This document shows positions 9,781 to 18,179 of a stretch of 64,000 bases of DNA, piece by piece. The translations under genes were made by a program, and so were the position numbers. The notes under the pieces were generated by a model. It searched no databases. It was not told the DNA's origin and saw only the letters and a list, made by a program, of their open reading frames with translations. Source of the DNA: an uncultured Chitinophaga sp. (GTDB taxonomy: Bacteria > Bacteroidota > Bacteroidia > Chitinophagales > Chitinophagaceae); NCBI RefSeq assembly GCF_946479755.1, contig NZ_CAMLHC010000001.1, forward strand, positions 558,001-622,000, read 5' to 3'. How positions within the stretch are numbered: the stretch's first letter is position 1; every line of letters begins with the position of its first letter.

Positions 9781-11319
9781 ATGAAAATTGTAAATGTAAT
9801 TGCAGCTTGTATGCTCTTCGCCACGTTTGTTTCCTGTAAAAGAACAGAGTCTGTCCTGCAGGGTGGCCAGCATCCTTCGGCCACGGAAGGCGTCGTACCA
9901 AAATCTGTTATCAATGGACTGGTCTTTGAGAACCTCAACAAGACCGGCCGTTTCGACTGGAAAATGGTGAGTGACAGTATTGTCTGGAGCGCGCTCGTAC
10001 AGGGCGACAGCATCCTGTCTGTCGGCTTCCAGCCCGCCGGTACCGCCGATATCAGCCAGGAGATCGACAAAATCAATGTTAACGCCGGCGACTGGCAGGA
10101 TGCCCGCCAGAAGGTGTTGAGCCTTATTACTGAAGCGGAACAATTTAAAGGAGATGCCAAGCTGGAAAAAGGACTGGTGACTTATCAGTCGCCCAAGCTG
10201 CCGGTGTTCTACGTAAAGGCCAGCCGCTTCGCTACGGTGAAAGCGCTGCGCGCCTCTGCGCTGGTAAGATATGCTGAGCCGGTAGGATATGCACGTTATA
10301 TGCAGGTGCAACCTGCTTCCGGTGGTTCTACCAACAGCTCCCTGCTTACCTTTGGCTGTGACTCCAACCTGGCCAATACATCACTGGTTCCCGGTGTGGA
10401 CTATACGAATATCACCCCCGGCGCCAAACAGTCGTGGAACTATGCCAATCATAATATCCCGCAGGCATGGACACAGTCCACCGGCGCCAATGTCAAGATC
10501 ATGCTGATAGATACCGGGGTGAGTCCCACACAGGATAACCTGGGCAGTAACTTCAACCAGGGCGCCTCTTCCGGTCGTACCATCGAAAAAATCAACACTT
10601 TCCCGGGTGGCACGCCGGCAGATGTCTGCGGCCACGGTACAAAAATGGCCGGTGTGATCGGCGCACCCCGTGGTGTTGGCGGTAACAGCGCCGGTATTGC
10701 GTATAACAGTAACCTGATTACTGTACATGCAGCGGAAAACGTGGTGATCCTTTCCCCGGAATCAGTACAAGGCATCGGTGACGCCTATGTGCTGGGAGGT
10801 GACAATGCTGCTGTTAAAATCATCAGCATGAGTATGGGTTCCCTCTTTTCGTTCGGTCACGTGACAGATGGTATCCGCTATGCCTATAATAAAGGTAAAC
10901 TGATGTTCTGTGCCGCTGGCACTACCAACTCCACTTTCGGTCCATTCCTGGGCGTGGTTTATCCCGCCACAATGCCGGAAGTACAGGCGGTGACAGGCGT
11001 GAAAGACAATGGCACTTCACCTTGTGAAGATTGTCACTCCGGTCGTGAGGTAGCATTTGATATCATTATGGAAAAATCCACTACCGGCAGAAATCCGCTG
11101 ACCACCGCTGCCACCGGCAATCCGCCGTCAACAGTAGGTGGGTCCTCAGTAGCTACGGCCAGCTGTGCGGCCATTGCGGCGCTGGTATGGAGCAAATACC
11201 CCACTTACTCCCGCGACAGCATCGTTGCCCGTATGCGTCGTGCTTCCAGCTTCTATAACAACAAACATGGCCAGCTGGGCTGGGGCGTGGTAGATGCGCA
11301 GAAAGCAGTCGGTAATTGA
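9781..11319 (+). CDS. Subtilisin-like serine protease (S8), lipoprotein
   Basis: A 512-residue protein. The ATG at 9781 is chosen because it gives a lipoprotein signal peptide with lipobox FVSC (Cys19); the frame is open further upstream only inside the synthetase gene. Residues about 20-180 form a propeptide-like region, and the peptidase domain follows. The catalytic triad is visible: Asp244 in LIDTGV, His285 in GHGTKMAG, Ser456 in GGSSVATA (the usual GTSMA is changed to GSSVA). It is probably anchored in an outer or inner membrane and acts outside the cytoplasm. It starts 38 bases after the synthetase stop, in the same direction, and a terminator follows, so it may be co-transcribed with the synthetase and serve in maturation, protection or simply general proteolysis; the sequence does not decide between these. 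Confidence 0.9.
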   Translation: MKIVNVIAACMLFATFVSCKRTESVLQGGQHPSATEGVVPKSVINGLVFENLNKTGRFDWKMVSDSIVWSALVQGDSILSVGFQPAGTADISQEIDKINVNAGDWQDARQKVLSLITEAEQFKGDAKLEKGLVTYQSPKLPVFYVKASRFATVKALRASALVRYAEPVGYARYMQVQPASGGSTNSSLLTFGCDSNLANTSLVPGVDYTNITPGAKQSWNYANHNIPQAWTQSTGANVKIMLIDTGVSPTQDNLGSNFNQGASSGRTIEKINTFPGGTPADVCGHGTKMAGVIGAPRGVGGNSAGIAYNSNLITVHAAENVVILSPESVQGIGDAYVLGGDNAAVKIISMSMGSLFSFGHVTDGIRYAYNKGKLMFCAAGTTNSTFGPFLGVVYPATMPEVQAVTGVKDNGTSPCEDCHSGREVAFDIIMEKSTTGRNPLTTAATGNPPSTVGGSSVATASCAAIAALVWSKYPTYSRDSIVARMRRASSFYNNKHGQLGWGVVDAQKAVGN

Positions 11320-11337
11320 TTTTTTTAAGTGGTCAGT

Positions 11338-11376
11338 CAAAGGAACTGGTGCCCCCGGGCATCGGTTCCTTTTTAT
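11338..11376 (+). terminator. Rho-independent terminator after S8 protease
   Basis: A hairpin with arms AAAGGAAC and GGTTCCTTT around a GC-rich centre (GTGCC/GGGCAT) is followed by a T-rich run. It lies 20 bases after the protease stop and would end the synthetase-protease transcript. Confidence 0.8.
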
Positions 11377-11442
11377 TTTGACAGGAATCATAAAGCTACC
11401 GTTCCTGCGGTTACCACCCCATGATCACAATCAAATGAATGG

Positions 11443-11456
11443 CTGACAGCTGTCAG
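11443..11456. promoter_or_regulatory. 14-bp perfect palindrome upstream of UspA
   Basis: CTGACAGCTGTCAG reads the same on both strands. It sits about 50 bases before the UspA start and just upstream of a TACCTTGG stretch (one mismatch to TAnnTTTG), the position expected for a repressor or activator site. No regulator is assigned. Confidence 0.4.
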
Positions 11457-11505
11457 TATCCTGGTAGTGGTTTGTGGCTACCTTGGGGTAACAAAAAACT
11501 AGTAT

Positions 11506-12333
11506 ATGAAGACAATCATTGTTGCAACAGACTTTTCCGCGGCTGCCCTGAATGCTGCGTATTACGCAACAGACGTGGCAAAGGCAACAGGTAAGCAGGT
11601 ATTGTTATTACATGTATATACGTTGCCGGTGTCTTTTGCAGAGGTACCGGTGGCATTTAGCCCGGACCGGTTGATGCAGGACATACAGCAGGAACTGGAT
11701 AAATTACAGCAGCTGCTGACGGAGCGGGTGGCAGGCGCCGTAGTAGTGAATACATTGTTGAAGACGGGCACTTTTTATACGGAGCTGAAGGCGATTTGTG
11801 ACCAGGAAACGCCTTACCTGGTGATCATGGGAAGCCAGGGAACGACAGCGACGGAACGGCTGCTGCTGGGCAGTCATGCGGTGGCTGCCATGAAAAACCT
11901 GCCATGGCCGCTGATCACCGTGCCACCGGCCTGCGTGTTTAAAGGCATTAAGAAGATGGGGCTGGCCTGTGACCTGGACGAGGTGACAACTACCGTTCCG
12001 GTAGGTTTGCTGGAACTGTTTACCGTTGATTTTCGCGCGGAGCTGCATGTGTTGAACATCAAGGAAAAAAAGGAACATATCGCTACCATCCTGCAGGAGA
12101 CCAGTGCTTTATATGATATGCTGGAGCCGTTGCGGCCTGAGTACCACTATAGCGTACATCCAAAAGTGGTGGACAGTATCACGGAAGCGGTAGAAGAGCT
12201 GGGGTTGGACCTGCTGATCATGTTGCCGAAGCGGCACGATTGGTTGTACCAGCTGACCCATACCAGCCATACCAAACAGCTGACTTTGCGTAGCCCGGTG
12301 CCGCTGATGGCCTTGCAGGCTGGTGACAGATAA
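11506..12333 (+). CDS. Universal stress protein, tandem UspA domains
   Basis: 275 residues with two UspA-type domains. The N-terminal domain (about 1-145) opens with IIVATDFS and ends with the nucleotide-binding signature MGSQG-x9-GSHA near residues 108-125. The C-terminal domain (about 150-275) is degenerate and lacks that glycine-rich signature. Members of this family are cytoplasmic, bind ATP and are induced by stress or growth arrest. It is a single-gene unit: a terminator lies upstream and a weak 5-bp hairpin (CTTCC/GGAAG) just after the stop. The upstream palindrome suggests direct regulation. Assignment of the family is secure; the specific stress is not known. Confidence 0.92.
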   Translation: MKTIIVATDFSAAALNAAYYATDVAKATGKQVLLLHVYTLPVSFAEVPVAFSPDRLMQDIQQELDKLQQLLTERVAGAVVVNTLLKTGTFYTELKAICDQETPYLVIMGSQGTTATERLLLGSHAVAAMKNLPWPLITVPPACVFKGIKKMGLACDLDEVTTTVPVGLLELFTVDFRAELHVLNIKEKKEHIATILQETSALYDMLEPLRPEYHYSVHPKVVDSITEAVEELGLDLLIMLPKRHDWLYQLTHTSHTKQLTLRSPVPLMALQAGDR

Positions 12334-12386
12334 GGCTTCCTAACGGAAGATTTTAAAACAAAAAGCGAAAAATGCAGCGAAATAAG

Positions 12387-12394
12387 TAGCTTTG
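12387..12394 (+). promoter_or_regulatory. Candidate -7 box TAGCTTTG for AraC gene
   Basis: An exact match to the Bacteroidota -7 pattern TAnnTTTG, about 105 bases before the chosen AraC start. No convincing -33 TTTG is seen at the usual distance, so this rests on one element. Confidence 0.4.
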
Positions 12395-12498
12395 AGGACG
12401 AAGGGCCGGTATAGCTGCTGCAAACTTCACCCCAGACCGGCCCGGTGAAGTGTTAACCATTGCAGCCTGATTGTTCAACGAATGCAGTTAATACGTCC

Positions 12499-12849
12499 AT
12501 GAAGCAAAGTGAAAAAATTACGCAGTCATATTTCGCTTTTTTAGATAAACATATTGCTGAAGTGATCAACGGCGAGGCGCCGCAGTTCCTGGAGCTCAAC
12601 CAGATCGCCAGCGCGCTGTTCGTGTCGCATGCCCATCTGACGGCCACCATACAACAAACGATGGGACATCATCCCTGTCATTTCTATGATCAGAAGATTG
12701 TTGATGCCGCCCGTAAAATGCTGGCCGAAACGGACAAGCCGGTGGCGGAAATAGCCAATGTATTAACCTACGACCCCTCCAATTTCTCCAAGTTCTTTAA
12801 AAAAATGACAGGACAAACACCGGGACAATACCGGGCTTCTGTCCGTTGA
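12499..12849 (+). CDS. Small AraC-type transcriptional regulator (HTH only)
   Basis: 116 residues from the ATG at 12499; a TTG 39 bases upstream in the same frame is possible but less likely. Almost the whole protein is the double helix-turn-helix of the AraC family: first HTH around LNQIASALFVSHAHLTATIQ, second ending in the signature DPSNFSKFFKKMTGQTPGQY. There is no sensor domain, so it may respond to a partner or be controlled by its own level. It lies 97 bases before a short-chain dehydrogenase gene in the same direction, the usual arrangement for a regulator and its target, with a 10-bp palindrome GTCCGCGGAC between them. Confidence 0.88.
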   Translation: MKQSEKITQSYFAFLDKHIAEVINGEAPQFLELNQIASALFVSHAHLTATIQQTMGHHPCHFYDQKIVDAARKMLAETDKPVAEIANVLTYDPSNFSKFFKKMTGQTPGQYRASVR

Positions 12850-12946
12850 TACCCCCTTTTTCAAAATTCCTGAAAGTTCACCATGTCCGCGGACGGGATT
12901 TTTAGAACTTTATCCCATCGTTAAACATTCTTAAAAAAATGTCATC

Positions 12947-13702
12947 ATGGGAAGAAACGACCTCAAAGGGAAAGTTGTGCTCATCGCAGGCGGAGCAAAG
13001 AATCTGGGCGGTCTGCTGAGCCGGGAACTGGCAAAAAAAGGCGCTAAAATAGTCATCCACTATAACAGTGACAGTACTAAAGCGGACGCTGACAAAACGC
13101 TGGAAGATATTAAAGGTGCCGGTGGCGAAGCGATCCTGTTCCAGTCCGACCTCACTAACGTGGATAACATCCGGACACTTTTCAACGAAGCCCGTAAACA
13201 ATGGGGTGGGATAGATATTGCTATCAATACCGTCGGCAAAGTTCTGAAGAAACCTTTTTCCGATACCACAGAAGCGGAATACGACAGTATGTTCGATATC
13301 AACTCCAAAGTGGCTTATTTCTTTATACAGGAAGCAGGCAAACAAATCAATGATAATGGTAAGATCTGCACCATTGTGACCTCATTGCTGGCAGCATTCA
13401 CCGGTTTGTATTCTACCTATGCCGGTGGTAAGGCGCCGGTGGAACATTACACCCGTGCTGCCTCCAAGGAGTATGGCGCCCGTGGCATCTCCGTAACGGC
13501 GGTAGCGCCCGGACCGATGGATACGCCATTCTTTTATGGCCAGGAGACAGATGATGCGGTGGCGTATCACAAATCCGCTTCAGCGCTGGGCGGACTGACG
13601 AAGATTGAAGACATTGCGCCGCTGGTGGAGTTCCTGGTCACGGACGGCTGGTGGATCACAGGGCAGACGATTTTTGCCAATGGTGGCTATACCACAAGAT
13701 AG
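12947..13702 (+). CDS. Short-chain dehydrogenase/reductase (SDR)
   Basis: 251 residues, the normal length for a classical SDR. The NAD(P)-binding glycine motif is the variant GGAKNLGG near residues 16-23; the catalytic residues are Ser146, Tyr158 and Lys162 (YAGGK). The C-terminal part ends with the typical ITGQTIFANGGYT. These enzymes reduce or oxidise carbonyl/hydroxyl groups with a nicotinamide cofactor in the cytoplasm; the substrate cannot be read from the sequence. It follows the small AraC regulator and ends at a strong bidirectional terminator shared with the convergent amidohydrolase gene. Confidence 0.92.
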   Translation: MGRNDLKGKVVLIAGGAKNLGGLLSRELAKKGAKIVIHYNSDSTKADADKTLEDIKGAGGEAILFQSDLTNVDNIRTLFNEARKQWGGIDIAINTVGKVLKKPFSDTTEAEYDSMFDINSKVAYFFIQEAGKQINDNGKICTIVTSLLAAFTGLYSTYAGGKAPVEHYTRAASKEYGARGISVTAVAPGPMDTPFFYGQETDDAVAYHKSASALGGLTKIEDIAPLVEFLVTDGWWITGQTIFANGGYTTR

Positions 13703-13721
13703 GGAACCGGTCATCCACAGT

Positions 13722-13768
13722 ATAAAAAAAATCCCGCTTTGCCTGATGGCGAAGCGGGATTCGTTTTA
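13722..13768. terminator. Bidirectional terminator between SDR and amidohydrolase
   Basis: A 14-bp stem (AATCCCGCTT...AAGCGGGATT, with inner GCC/GGC) and a TGAT loop. It has an A-run on its left and a T-rich stretch on its right, so it can end both convergent transcripts. Confidence 0.88.
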
Positions 13769-13781
13769 TCCGGGAGGCAGT

Positions 13782-15593
13782 TTAATGTTGGGTGAGACGT
13801 TTTTTATCAGGCCCGATGGGAAATACCTGTTGACCGTCTTTGAAGGTGGACACCACCTGTACAGCATCCCGGATGGTTTCCGGTTTTACTTTAACAGGAT
13901 CGTGGCTCAGCACAACAATGTCCGCCTTATAGGTTGTCAGCAGTTTCCCTTTGGTTTTCTCTTCTCCCCATTGGAATGCAGCTTCCGTGGTGATGGCTTT
14001 TAACGCATCGTATACAGATACCCGTTGGTCCGGTCCCAGGAGAATGCCATCCAGCGTAAGCCTGTTGACGGCGGCATGTACGGCTGTCAGCAGGTCGGGC
14101 GGGGTGACAGGCGAGTCGGTATGAATGGTATAGCGTAGCCCTTTTTGCGCGGCTTCCTGCAGCGGAGCGATGCGCTGTGCCCGTGGCATCCCTAACACCT
14201 GTTTAACGTACCAGTCGCCCCACAGGTACACGTGAGTGGGGAAGAAGCTTTCCATTACCGGTCCTGCCAGTGTTTTCATACTATCCAGTTGGTCCGGGCG
14301 CGTGATCTGGCTGTGAATGATCACATTGGGAGTGGGGTGGTTGTCCAGGATTTTTCTTTCTTTTAATGTTTTGAAGATGCGCAGTACCATGTCTATGGCA
14401 GAATCGCCATTGCAATGCACATGTACCGGCATTTTCAGGTTACGTGCCACGCTGTCTATTTTCCGCAGGGCATCGTCGTATTGATAGATCGGGTGGCCCT
14501 TGTAGTTTTTGCTTTCACCGACAGGAGGGTTCATATAGGGCTGGGAGAGAAATGCGTCCCTGCCTTGCGGAGAACCGTCGAAGGTTAATTTAACGGCGCC
14601 GATCTTAAAGTGTTTGTCATAGTTGGGGTAGTACTTTGCCAGTTCGCCCAGGTTGTGGTTCATGTCGTAGTCCGGAAGTACAATAAAATCGCCCGTGAGC
14701 AGGCCTTTGTCGTTGGCGCCTTTTATCAGGGAGATGGTATTGGGATCAGCTCTGCCTTCGCAGATGGTGGTGATGCCGTAGCGGAACCAGGTTTCTTCTG
14801 CCTGCAGCAGGTGGGAAACCAGTTCTTCCAGCATAGCTTTTTTAGCGGCTGCTGTGGTGTCGCTACCCTGATTCAGCGCCATGGCGGTGTTGAGCGCTTT
14901 TACGTTGGCGTTTTCCAGTAACAGGCCCGTCAGCACACCTTTGGCATCTTTCACGATGGTGCCTCCGGTAATGTCGTTAGGGGGAGTGCTATTGGTGATG
15001 CCCATCATGGTCAGTAGTTTGGTGTTGGCTACGCCCATATGGCCGCTTACATGCATGATGTAGATAGGATGGGTAGTGGAGACGCGGTCCAGCAGGTACC
15101 GGGTAGGCTGCTGATTGCCGGCCAGCTGGGCATCGTCGTAGTTATTGCCCAGTATGACGGTGGTGGTATTATTGTCAGGAAGCCGGAGGCTGTCGAGATA
15201 GGCTTTCATGGTTTGCTCCAGCGTTACAGAGTCGTTGACGTTCCCATAAGGACGTGCGGCGAGATCGGCCATGGAATGAAGCATCATGTAAAGGCCTACG
15301 TGGGCGTGCGCGTCGATGAAGGCGGGCATGATCAGAGCGCTGTCCCCGTATTCGGTGACCTGGGTGATGCCTTCTTTGAAGTGTTTCAGCTTTGCCTGGT
15401 CAAAAGCACCGACGAAAATGATTTTACCGTCTTTAATGGCCACACATTCTTCCAGTTTCAGCGGGTCTTTGTCATCCATAGTCCGGACTTGACCTTTGAG
15501 TATCCTGTCTGCAATGTCAGTATTATCCTGGCAACGGGCAAACAAAAGCAAGGTCAATAGCGATAGTAACAGGCTAAACGGTGTTTTTCTCAT
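13782..15593 (-). CDS. Secreted lipoprotein amidohydrolase (amidohydrolase 3 family)
   Basis: 603 residues. The N-terminus is a lipoprotein signal with lipobox FARC at about 18-21. The amidohydrolase fold begins with a beta-sandwich segment, then the metal motif DAHAHVG near residue 110; later come HVHCNGDSA and HTDSPVTPP, typical of the YtcJ/amidohydrolase 3 group that hydrolyses amide bonds in N-substituted compounds. The lipoprotein signal places it in the cell envelope. Its 5' end faces a decayed Crp gene fragment, so its promoter lies within or next to that remnant. The exact substrate is unknown. Confidence 0.9.
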   Translation of the reverse strand: MRKTPFSLLLSLLTLLLFARCQDNTDIADRILKGQVRTMDDKDPLKLEECVAIKDGKIIFVGAFDQAKLKHFKEGITQVTEYGDSALIMPAFIDAHAHVGLYMMLHSMADLAARPYGNVNDSVTLEQTMKAYLDSLRLPDNNTTTVILGNNYDDAQLAGNQQPTRYLLDRVSTTHPIYIMHVSGHMGVANTKLLTMMGITNSTPPNDITGGTIVKDAKGVLTGLLLENANVKALNTAMALNQGSDTTAAAKKAMLEELVSHLLQAEETWFRYGITTICEGRADPNTISLIKGANDKGLLTGDFIVLPDYDMNHNLGELAKYYPNYDKHFKIGAVKLTFDGSPQGRDAFLSQPYMNPPVGESKNYKGHPIYQYDDALRKIDSVARNLKMPVHVHCNGDSAIDMVLRIFKTLKERKILDNHPTPNVIIHSQITRPDQLDSMKTLAGPVMESFFPTHVYLWGDWYVKQVLGMPRAQRIAPLQEAAQKGLRYTIHTDSPVTPPDLLTAVHAAVNRLTLDGILLGPDQRVSVYDALKAITTEAAFQWGEEKTKGKLLTTYKADIVVLSHDPVKVKPETIRDAVQVVSTFKDGQQVFPIGPDKKRLTQH

Positions 15594-15635
15594 GAATGGT
15601 TATTTTGTTTGCTGGTTAAACAATCCGTCTATAAA

Positions 15636-15773
15636 TTTGTTCAGCGCTCGCGGGAAAAGATTACGCCGTTGTTTGCCATTACCCGGCAGTTGAGACTGGC
15701 AGCAGGAGAAACATATATTCATGATGGTGGAAATAGGCTACAACCAGCTGGATGAGGTGCTGCGGCAAGACGC
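15636..15773 (+). pseudogene. Decayed fragment of a Crp/Fnr regulator gene
   Basis: This stretch matches three separate blocks of the intact Crp gene region downstream. Bases 15636-15660 match the upstream region at about 16606-16631 (GCTCGCGGGAAAAGA is identical). Bases 15661-15722 match about 16728-16790 inside the gene with few changes. Bases 15722-15773 match about 16972-17020. Two internal deletions, of about 95 and 180 bases, remove the -7 box and start codon and part of the cyclic-nucleotide domain, so it cannot make a regulator. Order and direction are as in the intact gene. It is a remnant of a duplication. Confidence 0.85.
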
Positions 15774-15778
15774 TTATA

Positions 15779-16570
15779 TCAATTCGGTACACTGGGATAT
15801 GCCGAAAAATAACTTCTTATCAGTTTACCTGCTTTATTATACTCTTCTATATTTTGACCACCCCCTTTTGGAGTAGTGATCGTATAACTCCCGTTTGAAA
15901 CTATCGTTTTGATCTTGCCGTTGTCATATTCGATCTTCTTTTCTGATAGCTTACCATTTTCATCGAATTCTTCGGTTTGCCTTCTTATTCCCTTAGGTAA
16001 ATTTTTGGTAATACTCTTGGAAGCTACCTGACCACCTTCCCTATACTGTATATACATTCCCCTTACCTCATCATTGAGGGTGCAGCTGGATAAACTATCG
16101 GTGGCATCATCATAGCTACAGTTGTAGTCATAAATGGTTTCATTTCGAAGATGCCAATACTCTGAACGTATTTGTCCGTACCTGTTGTAATTTTTAACAA
16201 TAGCAGTATCGCCGCGCAGGAAACCTTCTTCCCTCAATGGATGTTCGCCTGGCTGATACCGCTCATATCTGTATATAGTACCGTTATTGACAAGTGTTTT
16301 AAAGAGGCCCTCACATTCCACAACGCCATCCGGCTTCCCCGCGTTGTTGATTACAAAAGAAATAGCATAGGTTTTGTCCTTCTTGGTATAATTACATATA
16401 TACTTATTGGGGGCCAACAAGGAGGTGTCATTTTTTCTTATGAGCAACTCTTTTCCAAGCTCGTCCAGGTGGTGCGTGTCAAACCTGAGATCTTTTCCCT
16501 CTACAATTACCTGTGCGAAACTCTTTTGGCACAGTAAAGCGAAAAATAAAAAGAGTAATGTTCTTCCCAT
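15779..16570 (-). CDS. Secreted hypothetical protein, MORN-like repeats
   Basis: 263 residues from the ATG at 16570, chosen because it gives a clean signal peptide (hydrophobic LLFLFFALLCQ, then SFAQ). An in-frame start 45 bases upstream would lie before the signal. The mature part has several short tyrosine/glycine-rich strand repeats of the toxin-antitoxin YwqK / MORN type (for example EFDENGKLSEKKIEYDNGK, YNRYGQIRSEY), which usually form extended beta sheets in surface proteins. It lies exactly between the decayed and the intact Crp copies, has lower GC than its neighbours, and ends only a few bases from the decayed copy. Function unknown; arrival by insertion or rearrangement is plausible. 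Confidence 0.75.
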   Translation of the reverse strand: MGRTLLFLFFALLCQKSFAQVIVEGKDLRFDTHHLDELGKELLIRKNDTSLLAPNKYICNYTKKDKTYAISFVINNAGKPDGVVECEGLFKTLVNNGTIYRYERYQPGEHPLREEGFLRGDTAIVKNYNRYGQIRSEYWHLRNETIYDYNCSYDDATDSLSSCTLNDEVRGMYIQYREGGQVASKSITKNLPKGIRRQTEEFDENGKLSEKKIEYDNGKIKTIVSNGSYTITTPKGGGQNIEEYNKAGKLIRSYFSAYPSVPN

Positions 16571-16607
16571 AATGCTTTTTCTAAAATTACTAAATCCCGG
16601 TGAAATA

Positions 16608-16640
16608 TTGTTCATGGCTCGCGGGAAAAGACTAATATTG
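16608..16640 (+). promoter_or_regulatory. Candidate promoter of the Crp gene
   Basis: TTG at 16608-16610 and TAATATTG at 16633-16640 (one mismatch to TAnnTTTG), 22 bases apart, end 9 bases before the Crp start. The decayed copy keeps the TTG block but has lost the -7 box. Confidence 0.45.
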
Positions 16641-16649
16641 AGTTATAAA

Positions 16650-17255
16650 ATGAGTAGCATGGCGGTTTCTATTGACGCATTACAACAACTGTTACAACAA
16701 CTGGACGGCATGGCTGCAGCCGATCTTACGCCGTTGTTTGCCATCACCCGGCAGGTGAGACTGGAAGCAGGAGAAACGTATATCCGTGAGGGTGATACCG
16801 CCCGCAAGTTGGCATGGCTACAACAAGGCATCATCCGGGCGTACGCAGTGCGGCATAACGGAGACGAGGCTACGTTGTTTCTCCGTTGGGAGGGGCAGTT
16901 CATCGCTTCCCACGATACGATCATCCGGCAGCAGCCTTCCCGGTTCATTTACCGGGCGCTGGAAGATACCGTGATGGTGGAAATAGACTACAACCAGCTC
17001 GACGAGGTGCTGCGCGGCAATACCCGCCTGGAACCGTTGCGCAGTTATTTTTTGCAGATGATGTTGGCGGAAGCGCTGGACAGCATTGAGGCGTTCGTGA
17101 CATTGTCGCCGGAAGAGCGTTACCTGCAATTACTGGATAGCCGCGGCGATATTGTGAACCGGGTACCGGATAAATACATCGCTTCCATGCTGGGAGTGAC
17201 GCCGGTGTCGCTCAGCCGCATCAGGAAAAGAATACACAGCCGGGGCAAACAGTGA
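16650..17255 (+). CDS. Crp/Fnr-family transcriptional regulator
   Basis: 201 residues from the ATG at 16650; open frame continues upstream but lacks family similarity. The N-terminal two thirds form a cyclic-nucleotide-binding-like beta roll (LEAGETYIREGDTARKLAW, then IIRQQPSRF), and the C-terminus has a winged HTH with the recognition segment ASMLGVTPVSLSRIRKRI. No cysteine cluster for an Fe-S centre is seen, so it resembles the many short Crp-like regulators of Bacteroidota rather than FNR. It lies 93 bases before a sterol-desaturase-like gene whose leader carries a striking direct repeat, making that gene the likely target. Confidence 0.9.
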   Translation: MSSMAVSIDALQQLLQQLDGMAAADLTPLFAITRQVRLEAGETYIREGDTARKLAWLQQGIIRAYAVRHNGDEATLFLRWEGQFIASHDTIIRQQPSRFIYRALEDTVMVEIDYNQLDEVLRGNTRLEPLRSYFLQMMLAEALDSIEAFVTLSPEERYLQLLDSRGDIVNRVPDKYIASMLGVTPVSLSRIRKRIHSRGKQ

Positions 17256-17263
17256 CCTGGAAA

Positions 17264-17301
17264 TTATCTTTTGTTAACGTCATTTCTTATCTTTTGTTAA
17301 C
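17264..17301 (+). repeat. Two 15-bp direct repeats upstream of hydroxylase gene
   Basis: TTATCTTTTGTTAAC occurs at 17264-17278 and again, identical, at 17287-17301. The period is 23 bases, about two helical turns, so both copies face the same side of the DNA. They sit 23-60 bases upstream of the -7 box of the next gene, a typical place for an activator or repressor pair of sites. Confidence 0.7.
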
Positions 17302-17323
17302 CGGTGAAAGGCGGTGTGGTTGC

Positions 17324-17331
17324 TAATTTTG
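17324..17331 (+). promoter_or_regulatory. Candidate -7 box TAATTTTG
   Basis: Exact TAnnTTTG match 18 bases before the hydroxylase start codon. The nearest TTTTG upstream (17292-17296) is part of the second direct repeat, 27 bases away, slightly further than usual. Confidence 0.5.
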
Positions 17332-17348
17332 GGTTGTTTAACATCTAA

Positions 17349-18179
17349 ATGACCGGAATTATGCAAACACTGACAGAAACGGCGGCCCGTCTTTTCAGCC
17401 TGGAGGCGTTGCGCTATTTTATATTGGCGGGCATCCCTTTTATCTTATTTTACCTGGTATTTCCTGCCCGGTTAAAACAACAGAAAATCCAGCGGCGGGA
17501 AGCCTCCCGGAAGGATTTTTTCCGGGAGATCTGGCACTCCATGCAAAGCACGCTGGTGTTCAGCATTATCTCTGTAGCGGTACTATTTACACCACTGCGG
17601 CAGTATACACAGGTATATACACATATCGGCGATTTCCCGTTATGGTACATTGGCGTAAGCCTGCTGCTCAGCCTCGTGATGCATGATACCTACTTCTACT
17701 GGATGCACCGTTTATTACATCACCCGGCACTGTTTAAAGCTACCCACCTGGTACATCATAAAAGCACCAATCCCTCTCCGTGGACGTCCTACAGCTTTCA
17801 CCTGCTGGAAGCGATAGCGGAAGGAGGTATACTGGTGGTGATCGTGTGCATGATGCCGATGCACCCGCTGACCGTCTGGTTGTTTACCGTCTCCGGTTTT
17901 ATCATCAACGTATACGGCCATCTGGGCTATGAGATCATGCCCCGTGGATTCCGCCGCAGCTGGCTGTTTGAGATACTTAACACCTCCGTACATCATAACC
18001 TGCATCATAGCCGCTTCAAAGGTAACTACGGCCTGTATTTTCGTATATGGGACCGTGTAATGGGCACCGAACATCCGGACTATATCAAAGAATATGACCG
18101 GCTGCAGGCGCAGCGTTTTGGCGGGCAACCGGTTGTCAGCGGAAATAAAACGCCAGTCCGCGTAGCGGATTTTCAGTAA
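17349..18179 (+). CDS. Sterol desaturase / fatty acid hydroxylase family membrane protein
   Basis: 276 residues with four or so hydrophobic segments (about 20-40, 75-90, 100-120, 165-195). The di-iron histidine motifs of the family are present: HDTYFYWMH, HLVHH near residue 135, and SVHHNLHH near 215. Such enzymes hydroxylate or desaturate lipids at the membrane, using oxygen and a di-iron centre. A second in-frame ATG lies 12 bases after the first. It is preceded by a Crp-family regulator and direct-repeat sites, and its last bases overlap the convergent gene by 7. The lipid substrate is not known. Confidence 0.9.
   Translation: MTGIMQTLTETAARLFSLEALRYFILAGIPFILFYLVFPARLKQQKIQRREASRKDFFREIWHSMQSTLVFSIISVAVLFTPLRQYTQVYTHIGDFPLWYIGVSLLLSLVMHDTYFYWMHRLLHHPALFKATHLVHHKSTNPSPWTSYSFHLLEAIAEGGILVVIVCMMPMHPLTVWLFTVSGFIINVYGHLGYEIMPRGFRRSWLFEILNTSVHHNLHHSRFKGNYGLYFRIWDRVMGTEHPDYIKEYDRLQAQRFGGQPVVSGNKTPVRVADFQ

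Noticed and set aside
12885..12894. Palindrome GTCCGCGGAC before the SDR gene
   Set aside because: Only 10 bases and GC-only; mentioned with the AraC gene but too weak for its own operator call.
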